Shown here: in pieces, positions 23,371 through 36,947 of the stretch
Position numbering within the stretch: position 1 is the stretch's first letter
How the letters are laid out: every line of letters starts with the position of its first letter
Origin: Pezizomycotina sp. ARF18
Lineage: Eukaryota > Ascomycota
NCBI GenBank assembly: GCA_002224055.1
Contig: AZLU01000021.1
Coordinates: 248,001-312,000, forward strand
Reading direction: 5' to 3'
DNA: 64,000 bases
Translations under genes and position numbers: made by a program
The notes under the pieces: model-generated
The model's database searches: none
Told to the model about the DNA's origin: nothing
Seen by the model: only the letters and a program-made list of their open reading frames with translations

Positions 23371-25329
23371 TTGGACAAGTTACTGATCGTTATTCTATAG
23401 CCGCACTGGGATGACATACTTGGCCTCGTATGAGTGATCGCCAATCCGTCCCTAGTCATGTTGAGTGTCCCAATGTTTCATTTTTTTTTTTTTTAATTTA
23501 AAGATGACCACGACCAACACATGGAATAGAAGGCTATCGCGGCTGGATGTATCAGACTAGATGAGATTTTTCGGCTACTGTTCAGGTTAAAACTCTCCTC
23601 ATTAGACTTGCCTACTTCGATAGGGAATATCAAGGCCAAAATAAAAACTATGGCACTGCTGCAAAGGCCGAAGAAGAGACTATATTCAATTGACTGGATT
23701 ACGGCTGGAGAAGCACAGCTGTAGGCTGTGTAGGGCTCCACAACCGGTGGAAAGAATGTAATAGCGAGGTTTCCAACGCTTATTTCCACAGACTTTCCTC
23801 GTAAATAGCGACTTAATACATAGGCTTTTAGGCAAAGAAATCGACACACTCGCCCACCACGCTCCGCTCCCCAGCATAAGGCCCCTGGCCAAAATTTGCT
23901 CTGGGTTTTACTAGTAAACCAGTCTTTGGATGCCTTATGGTGCCGTTTTGCTGATTAGAGATGGAATTTGCTGATAGTGGATAAAATATTGAGGGATTTT
24001 GAAGAAGCTATATGGTAAGTCAATGATGAGGGAATGGAAAGAAAGCACCGTGAAAATAGCGTAAAAAAGGTCAGAAAGGAAGCTAAAAAAATTGATAGTA
24101 AGGGTATAGAGCCTGGAAAAGATGAAATTGATCTATTCTTGATGATCGAGGATGGATGCAAAACAGGGAGATGGGGTGGCCGATGTGCGATTCGTGATGA
24201 TGGGTGATCGTAGAAGAATAATTTTGTTCCTCTCCTCACGGTCAAGTTTTCAATAAAGGACGAGAAAAGAAAGTTATAGCTTGTTTGAACAGCTTACTAA
24301 TTGAACTCTGTATGTACATCGCGTGATCGAGTCCAGTTAAGGTTTATGTTCATGTTTTGTAGCAGTAATTAGAATCTTCCTGTTCTAAGTTCGTTTTGGT
24401 GCATTTCAATATGTTGACTTTGCCTTGAAATTTAGAAGAAAAAATTGATACGCAAAAATTTAGAGGTTTCGTGAAATACCTCGCGGGACTGAAATCGCCG
24501 ATGAATCGATGGTATACTAGTAGCTCCCTACTACCAAAAGTAATGAGATACTTCATTAAGGACCCGTTCTTCGTGGGGGACATCTAGTACCTACCTTAAA
24601 AGAATAATGATACTATACTTGACGGGGCTCTTCGATTGCAAAGTTCTATTGAGTCTACAATCGAGCGTATAATGAGTAGCGTGAGTAAAATAGTCCTAAG
24701 AAAGGATGAGCTATTTTTGGTTCTAGCCCGATTCACCGTATAATTTTTCTTCTAACCGATATTGTAGGAAGGATACGGACGGGCTTTCGATCGTCAGGTG
24801 TACATTATCACCCATGCGTCTTGTGCACATGTGGGAGCACTGTGCTCCGAGTCTGCGCATATGAAGGGTCGCATACCCATCCTCATGTAAATCAAGCGTA
24901 GCTATATCAAAAGTTTAAAATAGTGTTCCAGCACATCTCATGGCGCCTTGACTTCGTCCATCTATCAGGAGCGGCCTCCGCTCCTACTAATTTAATCGTT
25001 TTCTAGATCGTTCACCGGAAAAAAATCCCTTGGGCAGCTTGAGAATCGGTATTCTCATTACATAGGATTCTCAATAGTATAAACTGTGCTATAGGTTCGT
25101 ACAGGGTTCCTTGTCTAAGAAAATCTAGTGCCAATGATGTGATAGATGTCCCGTTAAATGGAAGGAAAGCAGGTATATCTGCAACCAAAAAAAAAAAAAA
25201 ACCAAGAAAGAAATTGTATGACGTAACCTCAAGTTGGGAGCCGAAAGAGAGAGCAGAAAGCAGAGCATTATGCACAAGAGAATGTAAATATTTACAATAA
25301 AATTTTGAGCCATGGTTTCAAACAACTTT
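23371..25329. other. Intergenic, no gene recognised
   Basis: A 2-kb AT-rich spacer with a T-run near 23481 and an A-run near 25187. Open frames here are short and featureless. Confidence 0.5.
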
Positions 25330-26757
25330 CTAATAACCCTTAGGTTTCTCAGTCCACCAATGAACCTTTACCTTGGCGTTCCGTTCAACTTGGCGGATGA
25401 TGTTCCAATCAATTTTGTCTTGTTTGAGTCCAATCACGATAACATCAAACGATGACTCGAGTTCGGCGCTTGTAATGTGGTTGTCGCACTTGAGGACGTC
25501 GGGTACAGCGTCTGGCCTAACAAGAGGATCCATCCACTCCACGTAAGCACCTAGCGACTTGCACTTGCGAGCGAGAGCTAGTCCTGGTGAATTACTCAAG
25601 ACACTCTGTCCAGCCTTAAACCCAGCACCAACGACGAGCACTCTAGGTGGCGTACCCGTTTCCTCAATGTGCTTCTTGACAATCTCGACACCGAGAGCGG
25701 AAGGTCTCCGTTTGGACATCTCGGTGGCCTTCTCCAACAGTGGAAAGTCTAGGTTATGCATCAGGAAAAATGGGTTCTCGGGGATGCAGTGACCGCCTAC
25801 ACCCAAGGATGGAGAGTAAGGGGTATAGCCATAAGGTTTTGTAGCTGCAGCCGCAGCAACCTCGTAGGGATCGATTCCGATGGAAGCGGCGGCATCGGCC
25901 ATCTCGTTTGTAAACGCGATGTTGATCATGCGCTGACAATTTTCGTACAGCTTCGTCATCTCGGCAACTTCCGGTTTCGAAACCTTGACTAACGTCTCGA
26001 ATATACGTGAGTAGAGCGCTTCGATCTCGGATAGCGCCGAGCGGGTTAAACCGCTGATGAGCTTGGGAACTGATTCGAGAGCTGGAAATGTGCGACCAGG
26101 ATCGACGCGCTCCGGAGACATTCCGCCGAGAATGCTGCGTTCGCGAACGAGGGGCATGAGGAGTTCTCTTGTCATCCCTACGGCGACCGATGATTCGATG
26201 ACAATGACGGTACCGCGACGGGCGCAGCGGCGAACAGTTTCGAGTGCTGAATTGAGATACGATTTATCGACGCTGCCAGCGCGAGCTATTGTGGGAACAG
26301 AAATCAGGAAATGTGTCGCAGCCCGGAGGTCGGACGAGTCGGAGTAACATGGAGTCTTGGAACGTGCGCGAGGTGTGTTTGAGATACTCTACCCGCTTAG
26401 GGTAGACATCGAAGGCTATTACCGGGTATACGGCCCCAAAGGCTTCGACGAGGTGCTCTCCGACATAGCCGACGCCAATGATGGCAACGATTGGTCTGGT
26501 GCGAAGGTCGTCAGCGGAAAGAGGCTCGGTTGCTGCGCTCTCGTCTATTGAGAAGTCAAAGAATTCCCGCTGAAGCTCGTCGTCATCGGAATCCATATCA
26601 ACATCCGAAAGGAGATACGAGCCCTCAGAAGACGGAGGTGTCAGTGGAGGGAGATAGGCGCCTCCATGGGCGGAAACTTTGACTTCGAGTCGAGCACTGC
26701 AGACTTCTTAGAGGGCTGCTCGGGGGTGGTAGGTTGGATTTGAAGTCGGCTCCGCAT
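25330..26757 (-). CDS. Nucleotide-sugar (UDP-glucose/UDP-ManNAc type) dehydrogenase
   Basis: The ATG at 26757 starts a disordered leader (MRSRLQIQPTTPEQPSKK, then PPLTPPSSEGSYLLSDVDMD). The NAD-binding Rossmann motif is IVAIIGVGYVGEHLVEAFGA, followed by HFLISVPTIARA, VIVIESSVAVGMTRELLMPL and SPERVDPGR. The central domain has EVAEMTKLYENCQRMINIAF-TNE with the conserved Lys and Asn. The active-site Cys lies in GVGGHCIPENPFF (about 25785). The C-terminal UDP-binding domain has RVLVVGAGFKAGQSVLSNSP and YVEWMDPLV. These enzymes oxidise a UDP-sugar twice to the uronic acid using NAD+. Length is about 470 residues, normal. Two frame jumps (near 26665 and 26340) split it. The exact sugar is undecided: the SPERVDPG and GGHCIP forms fit both the UDP-glucose and UDP-N-acetylmannosamine branches. 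Confidence 0.92.
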
Positions 26758-29700
26758 TTTTCCTTTCAGCTGCCGCCCTCTATCTTTTTCTTGTCTTATA
26801 AATTCTTTTCTTTCCCCTTGCTTTTCGTATAGTGGTAAATAAAGTAATGACTGTACGAGTCAATATCAAAAAATGGTCGCAGGTCGGCTTGCTGGAGTCG
26901 AAAGTGATGTAAGAATTACGAGAAAAAGATGAATACCGGTCGTTTTGAGCTTTCGGTGCCGGCAAAGGAAATTTTGACAGGATCCGAAGGGCCTGCAATC
27001 TCTCCTTTTATAAACAATCCGCCATCGTGGAATGCCATGAGGTTGATACAGAGTTCGCTTATGTTGGTTCCAACGTATCAGTAAATCAGGCACCAGAAGT
27101 ATAACACCTATACACGACGCAAGGATAGTGACTCGGAAAATACACTCCTCGGACCCGGGAACCTGTTGTATAGATCTAGAGCCTGATCAAAATCGCCGCT
27201 CAGGACTTTCGTAATCAGGCAAGCGCCTAAACCAGTTAGCTTCAAATGCCGATAAAAGTTTTTTTTTTTCAACGCTATTGAGATCGAGACTGCGGCGGGT
27301 CGGCAGAAGCTACCGGCAGACCGATCACTGACGTTTCACCGATGCAATCCAGGGAAGGTTTGTCTCCTTACAATTAAAACATGGCCGTCGTGAGAGTTTG
27401 TCTATAGACCACGATTTCCATTTGGACTAAACAAATGCAGCATACGGAGATGGAATCGTAACTGGAACCGGCAATGGCAGATCATCTGGTATTTGTCTTG
27501 ACAAAAGACAAGGGCAAGACAGCGAACTCTATAGTGGCGTTGGAGAGCAGTGGCTTAGAGAAATGGCTATAATCGAAAACAGCAGAAACCTTATATTCAA
27601 GCCGGACGAATATGGTTTAGTGGATATATCAGCGGTAAAAAAATACGACGATGCATCTCGTGGTAAAAAGTCTGCCAGTTGCCCAGTCTTCTGGGAGTTT
27701 AAATGACGCCACTGTGAACCCACTTTGTCCGACAAATAGTCGACAGGTCTTAAACCTGCAGGCTCGAGTATCCAGTATAGTAGAAGCACGGAGTCCTTCT
27801 AGAATAAAGGGAGTTTTTCTAGAAATTAAGATTCTAGATATACTATTTGCCAGTATCCGAACTTAAACCTTAATTACATGATCACAGCACGATATCATTA
27901 CTATCAAATATAGCTTATAACAAGTATGAATAGCTGCTTTCGGAAAACCGGATCTATTTTCAAACCTGACTCCTATTGGTTGGGATAAGCTCTGCGGACC
28001 TATACAAGCTCAATTAAGACTCAACAACCTTATCAACCGGTGTTATAATCCCAACCTTTTCAAAATAGCCTTTACCTAATGCAGCTCGTAGATCAGTGGG
28101 ACCGTGAAGGCTTGCATTCGGCAAAGTCGTTTTTGCACGGCGATGGTTTCCCTCCGCCTCCAGAAATCGCTTGTTCTCGCCTTTGCTAAGCGACTTTTCA
28201 AAATCCGCTCAATCAAAACTCAAAAATCGTTTAGCGGAAAGTGCGTAAACTATACCCAGATCTGGAATAGAAACATGCGACCTGACGATCCCGTAACGGC
28301 CGAAGTTCTTATATTCGGGTCTATTAGAGATGATCGTGCGCGACGGTTAACTCTTGCCGAACTTTTTAAGTTTCATCACGACCGGTCAATTGAAGATTGT
28401 GGTGATTTAAGTGATTACTGAGCCTAGAAAGTGAAAACTTAATGTTGAATTTACTGGTTGGAGTCTTCGAAAAGGCTCAATTATCACCAGACCTAATGCG
28501 ACGGTTTCTTAATAACTTCACATGCATCAATTGGAAACGGGGATCACGAGAGCGATATTGTAAGTCTCAATTCAATACTTTCTTGATTTTTCCAGAAAGA
28601 ATTGAGCCATGTTTGTTTTCGAGATGTCTTTGCACCGTAGGTCCAGGTCAGAATTGCTATCGAAACTTGTTCGTCCTTAATGTGGGTGCATTCAATCGAG
28701 TGGGGTGATCTTTTGATAGTAAGTTCGTACTAGGTTTTAAAAAATATTCGGTGATGCTAAGCTTGCGACTCGTTCAAGACAACCACGGTTAAAGAATCCC
28801 TCGAATGGGAAATCCGATGAAACCTTACATGAAGGAACAAGTTTGTACCAAATTGTTTCATATAGGTATAGATCCTGGAAAATGCTATCGACAGTTACTA
28901 GTCTGAGTATCCTGAATCATTGGACCTAGATGACATTGGTGATGTCTCGATCTGTCTAAGACCTGTGTATTGGTAATACGAAACCAAAAAAAAAAAGGGG
29001 GACACATCCTATCCCCTCGAAAATGCCTTTGCCGTCCTTCTTTCTAGCGTTCATCTTGTATAAATCATATGGTATACAGAGCATTACAAAAGGCAGAATG
29101 GTTATATATCCTGTCGTAGCGGTTTATCTTGAGGGCATGACCGAGGCTTCCCTTACAAAATTCCCTTGATACTTCCCTCGTGAAGGGGTTTCTACTCTTT
29201 TGGAAAGTTTGAATAATAATCAAAGTGACGATCGCCACGATAACCGTTAGGAAATGTTAATTGCGCATGGCAATACGATGTCAAGGAGAGCGTTTTGGAA
29301 AGCGTTCCAGTCCTATTCGAAAGTGTTGATGCTAAAAACTCTATTCAAATACTCAACGCTAGACTACCTATTAAAGGGGGAGTAGGATTCGGGTAGCGGG
29401 CGGGAATAGTATAAAATAGTGGTAGTAACAAAAAAAGTGGGGTGGTTGGCCCTTCGCAGATTCCCATGTCTCTAGAGAATACAACCTTAATAGTATAGCC
29501 CTATATAATAGGACTATACCTAGTAATGATTATCTCATCATTTGCAAGCAATTATCGGACAGGACGACGCCAGCTCCTAGGTATAAGCGGTGATCACTTT
29601 CATACTGCGAAATATCCTTCATCTTTCGATCTTTCAAGACACCTCAAGACGATAATTAATACTTCATACTAGGCACGGTCAATTGGCATGGTCCACCAGG

Positions 29701-29924
29701 GAATAAACACAAAGGTAATTTGGTACTTAAAGTTCATAAGAGCTTCAATGACTTAATTTCTATTAGATTAACAACGGACTTCATAATTCTAGTTATAACT
29801 AGGGCTGTAAAACGAACGCTGGGATTAACATTAAAGAATAGCTAAAAACATTAATTCGTAACGGCTATATATATGCAGCGACGAGCACGCTTTCCAAGCC
29901 GTCTGAATGACACCGGCACCAGGC
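26758..29924. other. Large intergenic region, no gene recognised
   Basis: At 3.2 kb this is the longest stretch without a recognised gene. Two consecutive open frames at 28104-28421 and 28442-28708 have no domain, signal or splice logic that I can see. An A-run lies near 28986. No terminal repeats or transposase motifs were found. Confidence 0.45.
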
Positions 29925-31573
29925 CTAGTGAGATTCCGAACCAATAGATGTCGCCCGCCCTGATGGATATTTGACCATATCGGGATGTTCTGGCATTTCC
30001 AGATCCCCGGATGGAGAGACGCGAGTCATATGCACGGCCCATGTATCATCTTCTACGTCGCGTCGCTGCTGATACGTCACGACAGTGGATGTCCCTATCT
30101 CCCCGCTTCTCTCACTCTGAACATCCATGTCTATGTCTGTCCGTTTCCAAATGCCTGTGTATCCTCTGAACATTACATGCTTTGATACCCGACCTGTAAT
30201 TTTCTTTTTCCGCGTTAATGTTCCCCACTCCTTCTGTGCTTTATCAGTTACTGTGCCTGCTCGGTGTGTCTCATCATGTCTACTCCTTGACATGTTACCA
30301 AACCTGAAGAAGGTTTACCATGTGTCGTAAGTAGCCACTTCAGCGTGGGCGCGCAGATGACGCATATAGCTATAGCCATCTCCACACCGCCCAAACGCCA
30401 ACGGGCGGGAGAGCGAAAGATTTTCCGACTGTTATTGCCCGGCCGACCGTGCAGAGTATACATAAAGCGCCGAGAGCGAACATTGTGTATACGCCGTACT
30501 TTGCGCGCGTGAGAGCTGAAGGTTGCGAATAAGCGGGAACGGTAACGTGAAGATGAGGATATCGGTCATGAGGTGCAGGGACAGAGTAGCGAAATAAGAA
30601 CGGTAATCGCTAAAGGAGAAACAGGCTTCTTTGGGATCCAGGACCTGTACATGACAGCCTTATTAGCACTTCGAAATTCTATTCGAGGAATAGCACTTGG
30701 GTGGTGACCTACCAGTTCAGACGAATGGGGCGACACATGAACCAGTTCATTCCATTAGTCAAGAGGAAGGAAAATACTGTGAGGCTAATGTGAAATGGAG
30801 CGCGATCCTTAGCCACCGGAAGCCAGCTCGAGGAATCAGTTGGTAGTACCTTTGAAATGATCGAGATTAGTATTGATTCTTGTTATGAACTACACACTAC
30901 ACATGTCATTTGTGTTATCCACAATAAAAACTAACATGATTATAAAGGCGAATTTAATGCACCAAAGGGCGATGTAGTAGATGGGAACCAGCAACATAAA
31001 ACAGCTATCCACGAAATTTTAGTATGCATCTTGACTTCTTATTGAGTACTGTATGGGTTCATAACATATTTACCTGAACGTGATCCGTAAGTGCTTTGCC
31101 AGAGGAATGCTTACCGACGGATCCACAAATAATGATGCCCGTGAACCTAAAATAGCAACGTTAGCTTGGAAATAAAGAGGCGGTTTCTAGCAGAAGTAGT
31201 GGGTCCAAAATACCTAATGTTAGGATTGTCCCAAGCACCTATGCATCATCGAAGTTAATGTATTGGATGATTGTGATTAACTTTGGTATTATTTCATTTT
31301 CTGAGGGATGATACTAAGGCCCAGTTGGTAGTATTGGATATTGTAACGTAATAAATAGAATCCAGGCTACAAAAATTAGCAGGTCCGAGCTCGACAGATG
31401 AAAGAGTTTCCACCACCTCACGTACTAGATGACAAATAGACTCTGAGGTATATACTCCAGCGCTACGGAAAGATTGTTTCGATACTTACCATCCTCAGTC
31501 CGACAAAAATGGACGATATGAAAACACATATCCATTCTACTCGTTATCCGGCCGCCGCGGAAAGATGACCCAT
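29925..31573 (-). CDS. Rhodopsin/PTH11-like integral membrane protein, multi-exon
   Basis: Read on the minus strand, hydrophobic exons follow each other. The first is VEWICVFISSIFVGLRM (donor GTAAGTATCG near 31490), then DLLIFVAWILFITLQYPIL (about 31330-31390), FMLLVPIYYIALWCIKFAFI (about 30940-31010), FLLTNGMNWFMCRPIRLNW (about 30710-30770, donor GTAGGT), then the longest run: HLMTDILIFTLPFPLIRNLQ, YGVYTMFALGALCILCTVGR and VEMAIAICVICAPTLKWLL. A cytoplasmic tail follows (GIWKRTDIDMDVQSERSGEI; SPSGDLEMPEHPD), stop at 29925. TDI-helix, loop-Cys and VE-helix features fit fungal rhodopsin-domain receptors, as in the gene at 19098. The start (ATG 31573, MGHLSAAAG) is tentative because a stop codon interrupts it. 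Five or more exons are needed. The gene is easily missed because no long frame marks it. Confidence 0.7.
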
Positions 31574-33677
31574 TTGCTCTTTATTAATATTTCTATATCG
31601 TACTTGGGTGTTGAAGTACGTTTGCCGGTATTTCCTGAAAATAATAATGTAAGGATCGATAAGAATTTCTGGTTTTTAAAAGTTCTAGCTTCGAGAAGAA
31701 TGATATTGGAATGAAGGGTGCCCTTGCAATATCTTTACATAAGATTTTATAACTCCGCAATAACCAAAGAACACCAAGGAACCGGAAATCCCTCTATATT
31801 TAATATGACCAACGCACCGAGTACGCATGAAGAGGAATCGCCAATCGTTATGTGACAGACATTTCTCCTTGCCGATACGCGGTTGGAACCAGGGGCATTT
31901 TTCCGAGGCCATAGATAGGTCTTCTGAACTTCGAAAAGAGAAAGTGCGAGGATACGAGTGGGGGGACCTACAAAGTTTACTGTCCTTACTGCCCTAAGAG
32001 GATAATAATAACAGCGGGGAAATGAACCAGAAATTTCTTTACCGTTCATGAAAGATGAAGCGATTCGAGACATGTATGATGTATCCCCCTAGTCAAGGCC
32101 GTCGGGGAAGTTGGATATGTTTCTTCACTCCCTCCCAATTTCAATGTTCAAACCCTCATTAGAGTTTCTAGAGCAAGCCCTTGACGTGGTGCTCGAGGTT
32201 CCCCAGCGACTCGGCCTTATTACCGCGCCGAATAGGCGAAAATGGCTTGCAGCCACGTAAGATGATGGCTTTGCTCGAGGAGGACTAGGAGTTCAAGGTC
32301 ACGCACACACGACGGCGATAACTCGATAATGAGATGAGGCTTGTGTACCTATCGTGCATATTGTAGGTTTCTCCCACGAATCTCCAATTTGGTGTCCCAG
32401 AAAGCGAATATTAATTTGATAGCAGTTGCGGCGACACAGACTAAATAACATGAATGTACTCCGTGTCCCACACGGTCTGAAGCAATACTTGCTGCTTGAA
32501 AATATTAGAGATGAAATATCAAGGGTATCACCGTAAAGTATTAGACATGCATGAGCCAGTTCAAGTGCCTGCTTTTCTGGAAACCATGATATCAGTCGTC
32601 TTCTTTCCTCTCATTAGAGCTATCAAGTTATGTAGAAATCATACATATAGATACGCTTATGCTGCAAACTTCATTTACTTATGGGACCGGTTAATGGATC
32701 AAATTCAAGACTGACCTCTATCCTCGGTTGCATGTTCCAGAAGAATTATAGTAACCTTTCTCTGTGCGGAAGAGCCTGGTGACCCGCACTTAACCTGAAA
32801 CCCTCATCGAAGAGGGAAATTAAAAAGCGCAAATAGGCCTGAAGGTCCCAGCGCACGATAAGATCAAGTTAATGTCTAGACCGGCCTAACGGAAAATTAT
32901 ATACTATCTAAAATTTGAAGCAACTCCTGGGAGAATTTCAAGGTAGGCGCCGGTATCCCGAGATAGGATTTCCAGCAGCATTGACGCTTGAGCGAGCGCG
33001 GTGGCCAATGGTTTGATGACCGGAAAATCTTAGAGACATCGGTGACGTTTTGGCATTTTAACCGACTAATTGATCAAGATCCCTTCCGGAAGCAAAGCCG
33101 TTGAGAGTGGAGACGTGTGGTGTTTATCTGCGAGCATTGTCCTCTTGACTTATCAAGATTCTTAATATAAAACGAACCGGCCTATATAAATCAATTAGGA
33201 GTCCGAGAGATAAGAGTGTACTCGGGCTTCAAGTTTAATTAAATGGCAATAACAACTCCATGCTCATGATGAGCACTGGATAAAAGTCTTCCGGGGGCTT
33301 CTATCGAGCTTATTATATCGCGTTAGGACTCGGAAAGTCGTTTGTGATGAGCTCGCGGAGTCAAGGTATCGATCGGATTTTTAATATTGGCAAGATCGCT
33401 AAGATCTCATCATATGAAATAATAGGAGCCTTTTACGGCCCTTGCTCTTGTTATTGGGTTATAATTTGGCATGAATCACTCACTAACTACCGTCAAAGTT
33501 CTAATACATGCATGATACCCAAAGATTCCGGTATCACGTGTGCGGCTGTGAAATTTGCCCGGATGCAAGCCTTCCGTTTTGATCATCGAGCATGACTTGA
33601 AATTCATCCCTGGCAACCTGAACGTCGTGGTGCTCACTTGCAACCCTCTAACGTAGCATTGCAAGAATCCAATCGCG
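31574..33677. other. Intergenic, no gene recognised
   Basis: 2.1 kb between divergent genes. A minus-strand open frame at 31747-32073 has no recognised domain and might be an upstream exon of the membrane protein, but no splice join was identified. Confidence 0.4.
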
Positions 33678-36479
33678 ATGTCATCTTCCTCATCAGGATC
33701 GACACCGACGACGAACGCGACTACTATGATTTTCTCTTCGCGAAAGCGCAGAAGAAAGCCAGCTCCGAAGACTATATAGGGTCTGAAAAGATCCTCCGAC
33801 AACTGATCAAGAAAGAGAAAGTTAACAGATGCGCCTATCTACAGCCTGGCACGACCGTCACTATACACGACGAGTCTTCTCGTCGAGGTGCTCAGACAGC
33901 AAGGGAAGCTCACTGTAGGCCTAGAACTATGCGAGACTTCGATAGCGGAGATTGAGGAGGTTCTTGTGTCGATAATGTACTTGGTTCAATGTTAAAACAG
34001 GAGAGGGATGACCTAAACGAGGCAATACGGAGAAGCGGGGAAAACAACACGGGCGTTAGTGCTATCACGGAGGATGATGCCAGGGTAGAGGCTATAACGC
34101 AGACCGAAAGTGTCGCTGTTACACAAGTAGAAAACGCCGCGATCGAAAACCTGTCCACGTCTTCAATGCCGTTAAGGTCGCAAGCCACAGAAACAGAAGC
34201 TCTGGGTGGATCGCCAAGCGAGCGACCGTATTACGAGACCATGGCGGTAGAAGCTCCGCCGCATTTGAGGGAGACCATGGAGACTATGGCCCCATCGGAA
34301 CCAAACCAGGCCGTTAATGTGACCGAGACAGTAGCATTAGAAAGAAGTAGTAGTATCAGTGAGACCACTGCCGTAGAACTGAAACCCCAACCCTCAAGGT
34401 GGAGACGATGTCGCTGCCTGATACCCCTGTTGCTCCAAAACATACAGTCGAAGACGAAGCTCCAGACGCCAATTTATTGTCGCCAATTGGCCTCGAGAAC
34501 CCCGTGTCAAGATCTCAGAGCATATTTCGAAAGAAAAATGAAGAGCGTAAACTTGGCCAAAAAGGACCCCTATAATTTGTCAGAATACCAGGGCTTAGTA
34601 TGGCCGCCTACGATGAACAAAACGCTTTGAGCATCCTACTTGTTGGCGAGAGGGGTTGTGGCAAAACAATGCTGCGACGGTGAGTCGCCCTTTCCCTGTA
34701 CTTGGCTTGATCAATCACGTCTTTCAGTATTAACGCAATAAATACTATCGGTAGGCGGCTGCTGCGGACTTATAGACCCGATGACGAGGTGACTGGAGAT
34801 TTCCGAGATAAGAAGAGGCATGCTTGAGCATGTGCTTACATCGCTTTCCATAGTACTCACCAACGCTACCGGAGCACTCCATCCACGCAGGGCGACTTTA
34901 CGACAACAATGTGTATCCCAGCGTCAAAATCATGGAGGTGTCGGATCTCGGTGAATATCTCAACGACGCTCCAGATTCCAGCAGCGGGACAAGTCCAAAG
35001 CGTAGATTGGATTCTGAACAAATGCTCAGGCGGTTGGCGTTAACGCAAACCGATGTTACCTGCATCTGTTTCGACACCAGTGATATGCGAAGCCGCATAA
35101 TGCCGAGACGAAGGTATGTTACTACTTTTGTAGTTACATTGTTATGGCTACGGAGAAGCGTCCAGATTCTGATTGAAATATGCAGTGGTATCCCAAATCC
35201 AACGCTTGCACCAATCGTCCGGCATAAAAGCTCGTCCAAACCATCTGATGGTAGTGGCATGCCGAAGAGATGAAGGAGAAAATCAGAGTGATTATCTTGT
35301 ATGAGCTATACTTCCGATGAAAAATTACGAATATACCTTTGAATGCCGGGCTGCGAGTCTCCGTGCACTATACTGATTACATCGGCGCTTAGACTAGCAT
35401 GGGAGCAATGACAGCCAGATACATGAACGCAGAATATTTTGAAGTGCCGACGGCGAATTTGAACGATAACCCCGGTAGTATCGTTGAGCTATCGAAGGCA
35501 CTGGGTCAGCTAGCCTCACAGCCTCCTGCTGAGGTGAAGCTTCGACAGGCAACCAAGGTTCTCTTTATCGGTGATTGGCGTTGTGGAGTGTCATACTTGG
35601 TCAAGTAAGTGCAGACACTCCTCCCAAGTCTCCATCGTCTCAAGTATATCGTCTTCAGTCCTTTCATTAATAAAACTTGATGCTTTTGCAGGTCTCTGAA
35701 CGGAATCCCGTGGAAGCCACCGGTGGTAGGAAAGCATATTCCTCTGCTAAACTAACGCGACTAACAATCGTTTACAGCGAGACAGCGATCGTGACCCTAT
35801 ATACGAGCAATTTGAGCTCACTCATCGCTCGTCCAACGGTGAATATTTCCGGTTCGACATGTGGGACTTGTTAGGAGACGACAGTTACGACAGGGTGCGC
35901 CTAGTGACGTATCCCGGCACTAAAATCATTTGCTTGTGTTTCGACATCGGGAACCCCGATAGCTTGGACAATGTGGAGCATAGGGTACGTATCCTCTTGT
36001 CTTCCCTTCGTAGAATATCTAATTATTCTTTTTTCTTCTAATGTACGCGGGATGAGATATTGATGTTTGGGCCCGACGAATAGTGGCTACCTATATTCAA
36101 GCATTATCTGCCGGGGACACCGTTCATCATGGTAGGATTGCAAAAGACAGGCGGACGGACGAAAAAACCATAAAAGAGTTATCGAGCTGGAAGGCCCATC
36201 CTGTAACACCGGAAGAGGTATTTCAAGCCCTCATATTTCTCTAATTACTCGTAATGTCACTGACTGGGGTTAAACGTAGGGGAAGAAATGGCTCGAAGGA
36301 TCGGAGCGGCTAAGTATGTCGAGACCTCAATATACCTGGGCGAGGGACTCTTCGAGGTGAAAGAAGCGCTCGTGGATGTAATCAAGTCGTTGCCTCCCCG
36401 AAGGAAACACCCGTACGCAAGTCTTTCACAGGCAGTGTTAGAGACATCTTCAAGAGAAGAACTGCGTCAACTGATCTGA
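33678..36479 (+). CDS. Tandem Rho-like GTPase protein with helical N-terminus; second domain pseudo-GTPase
   Basis: ATG 33678 (MSSSSSGST) begins a charged helical region (YYDFLFAKAQKKASSEDYIG; VLRQQGKLTVGLELCETSIA-EIEEVL), then a Thr/Glu-rich linker. GTPase domain 1 (about 34640-35540): P-loop LLVGERGCGKTMLRR, intron, VYPSVKIMEVSDLGEYLND, LALTQTDVTCICFDTSDM, MGAMTARYMNAEYFEVPTAN. Domain 2 (about 35545-36440) follows Rho GTPases closely: KVLFIGDWRCGVSYLVK, RFDMWDLLGDDSYDRVRLVT, YPGTKIICLCFDIGNPDSLD, WLPIFKHYLPGTPFIMVGLQ, EEMARRIGAAKYVETS, LFEVKEALVDVI. It ends LETSSREELRQLI with no CAAX box. Domain 2 lacks P-loop Lys-Thr (VS instead), the catalytic Gln (Asp instead) and the T/NKxD Asp, so it probably does not hydrolyse GTP. 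Introns lie near 34680, 35115, 35607, 35985 and 36218. One-base jumps are present. Confidence 0.75.
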
Positions 36480-36947
36480 GGTCTTAGGCATTTGAGGAGT
36501 GCAATAACAAATTGTGTCCATGACAATGTTAGTCCATTTAGGTTCTTGTGGGAGTCGATTATTCTTCACCCTAATTTGTGTGGAATAGTTTCCAAGCCAG
36601 CATGTCCTACAGCTAATAATATGATTGAAGATATTGATTGTTCTATTATTAAAGCTTCTTTGGTAAAACTAAATATCTTGGGGGGGGGGGGGGGGGGTTA
36701 TAATCTAACGTCACAGGGAAAGTAGCGGGAAGGGGAAGGAAAAGGGGAAGGGTAACTAGTAATACATGTATCTAGGGATGAAGACTACTAAAAGTACGAG
36801 ATAGTGAAGCATAGACCCTGTCGCAAGGTGGGCTTAAATCTCTATACTCCCATCTTTAATGCTTAGCGACACCACCGATGTTGAAGGGTTTAAGGAACTG
36901 AGAAATGTTAAAGTTGGGATCGTTGCTAGAGATGGAAGAAGCACAGT
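36480..36947. other. Short intergenic region with poly-G run
   Basis: 3' flanks of two convergent genes. An 18-base G-run at 36680-36697 is the notable feature. Confidence 0.7.
36680..36697 (+). repeat. G18 homopolymer
   Basis: 18 consecutive G. Such a run may form a quadruplex and its true length is uncertain in most sequencing chemistries. Confidence 0.9.

Noticed and set aside
26758-29924. Transposon remnant in the longest empty region
   Set aside because: No terminal repeats, target duplication or transposase/reverse transcriptase motif seen.
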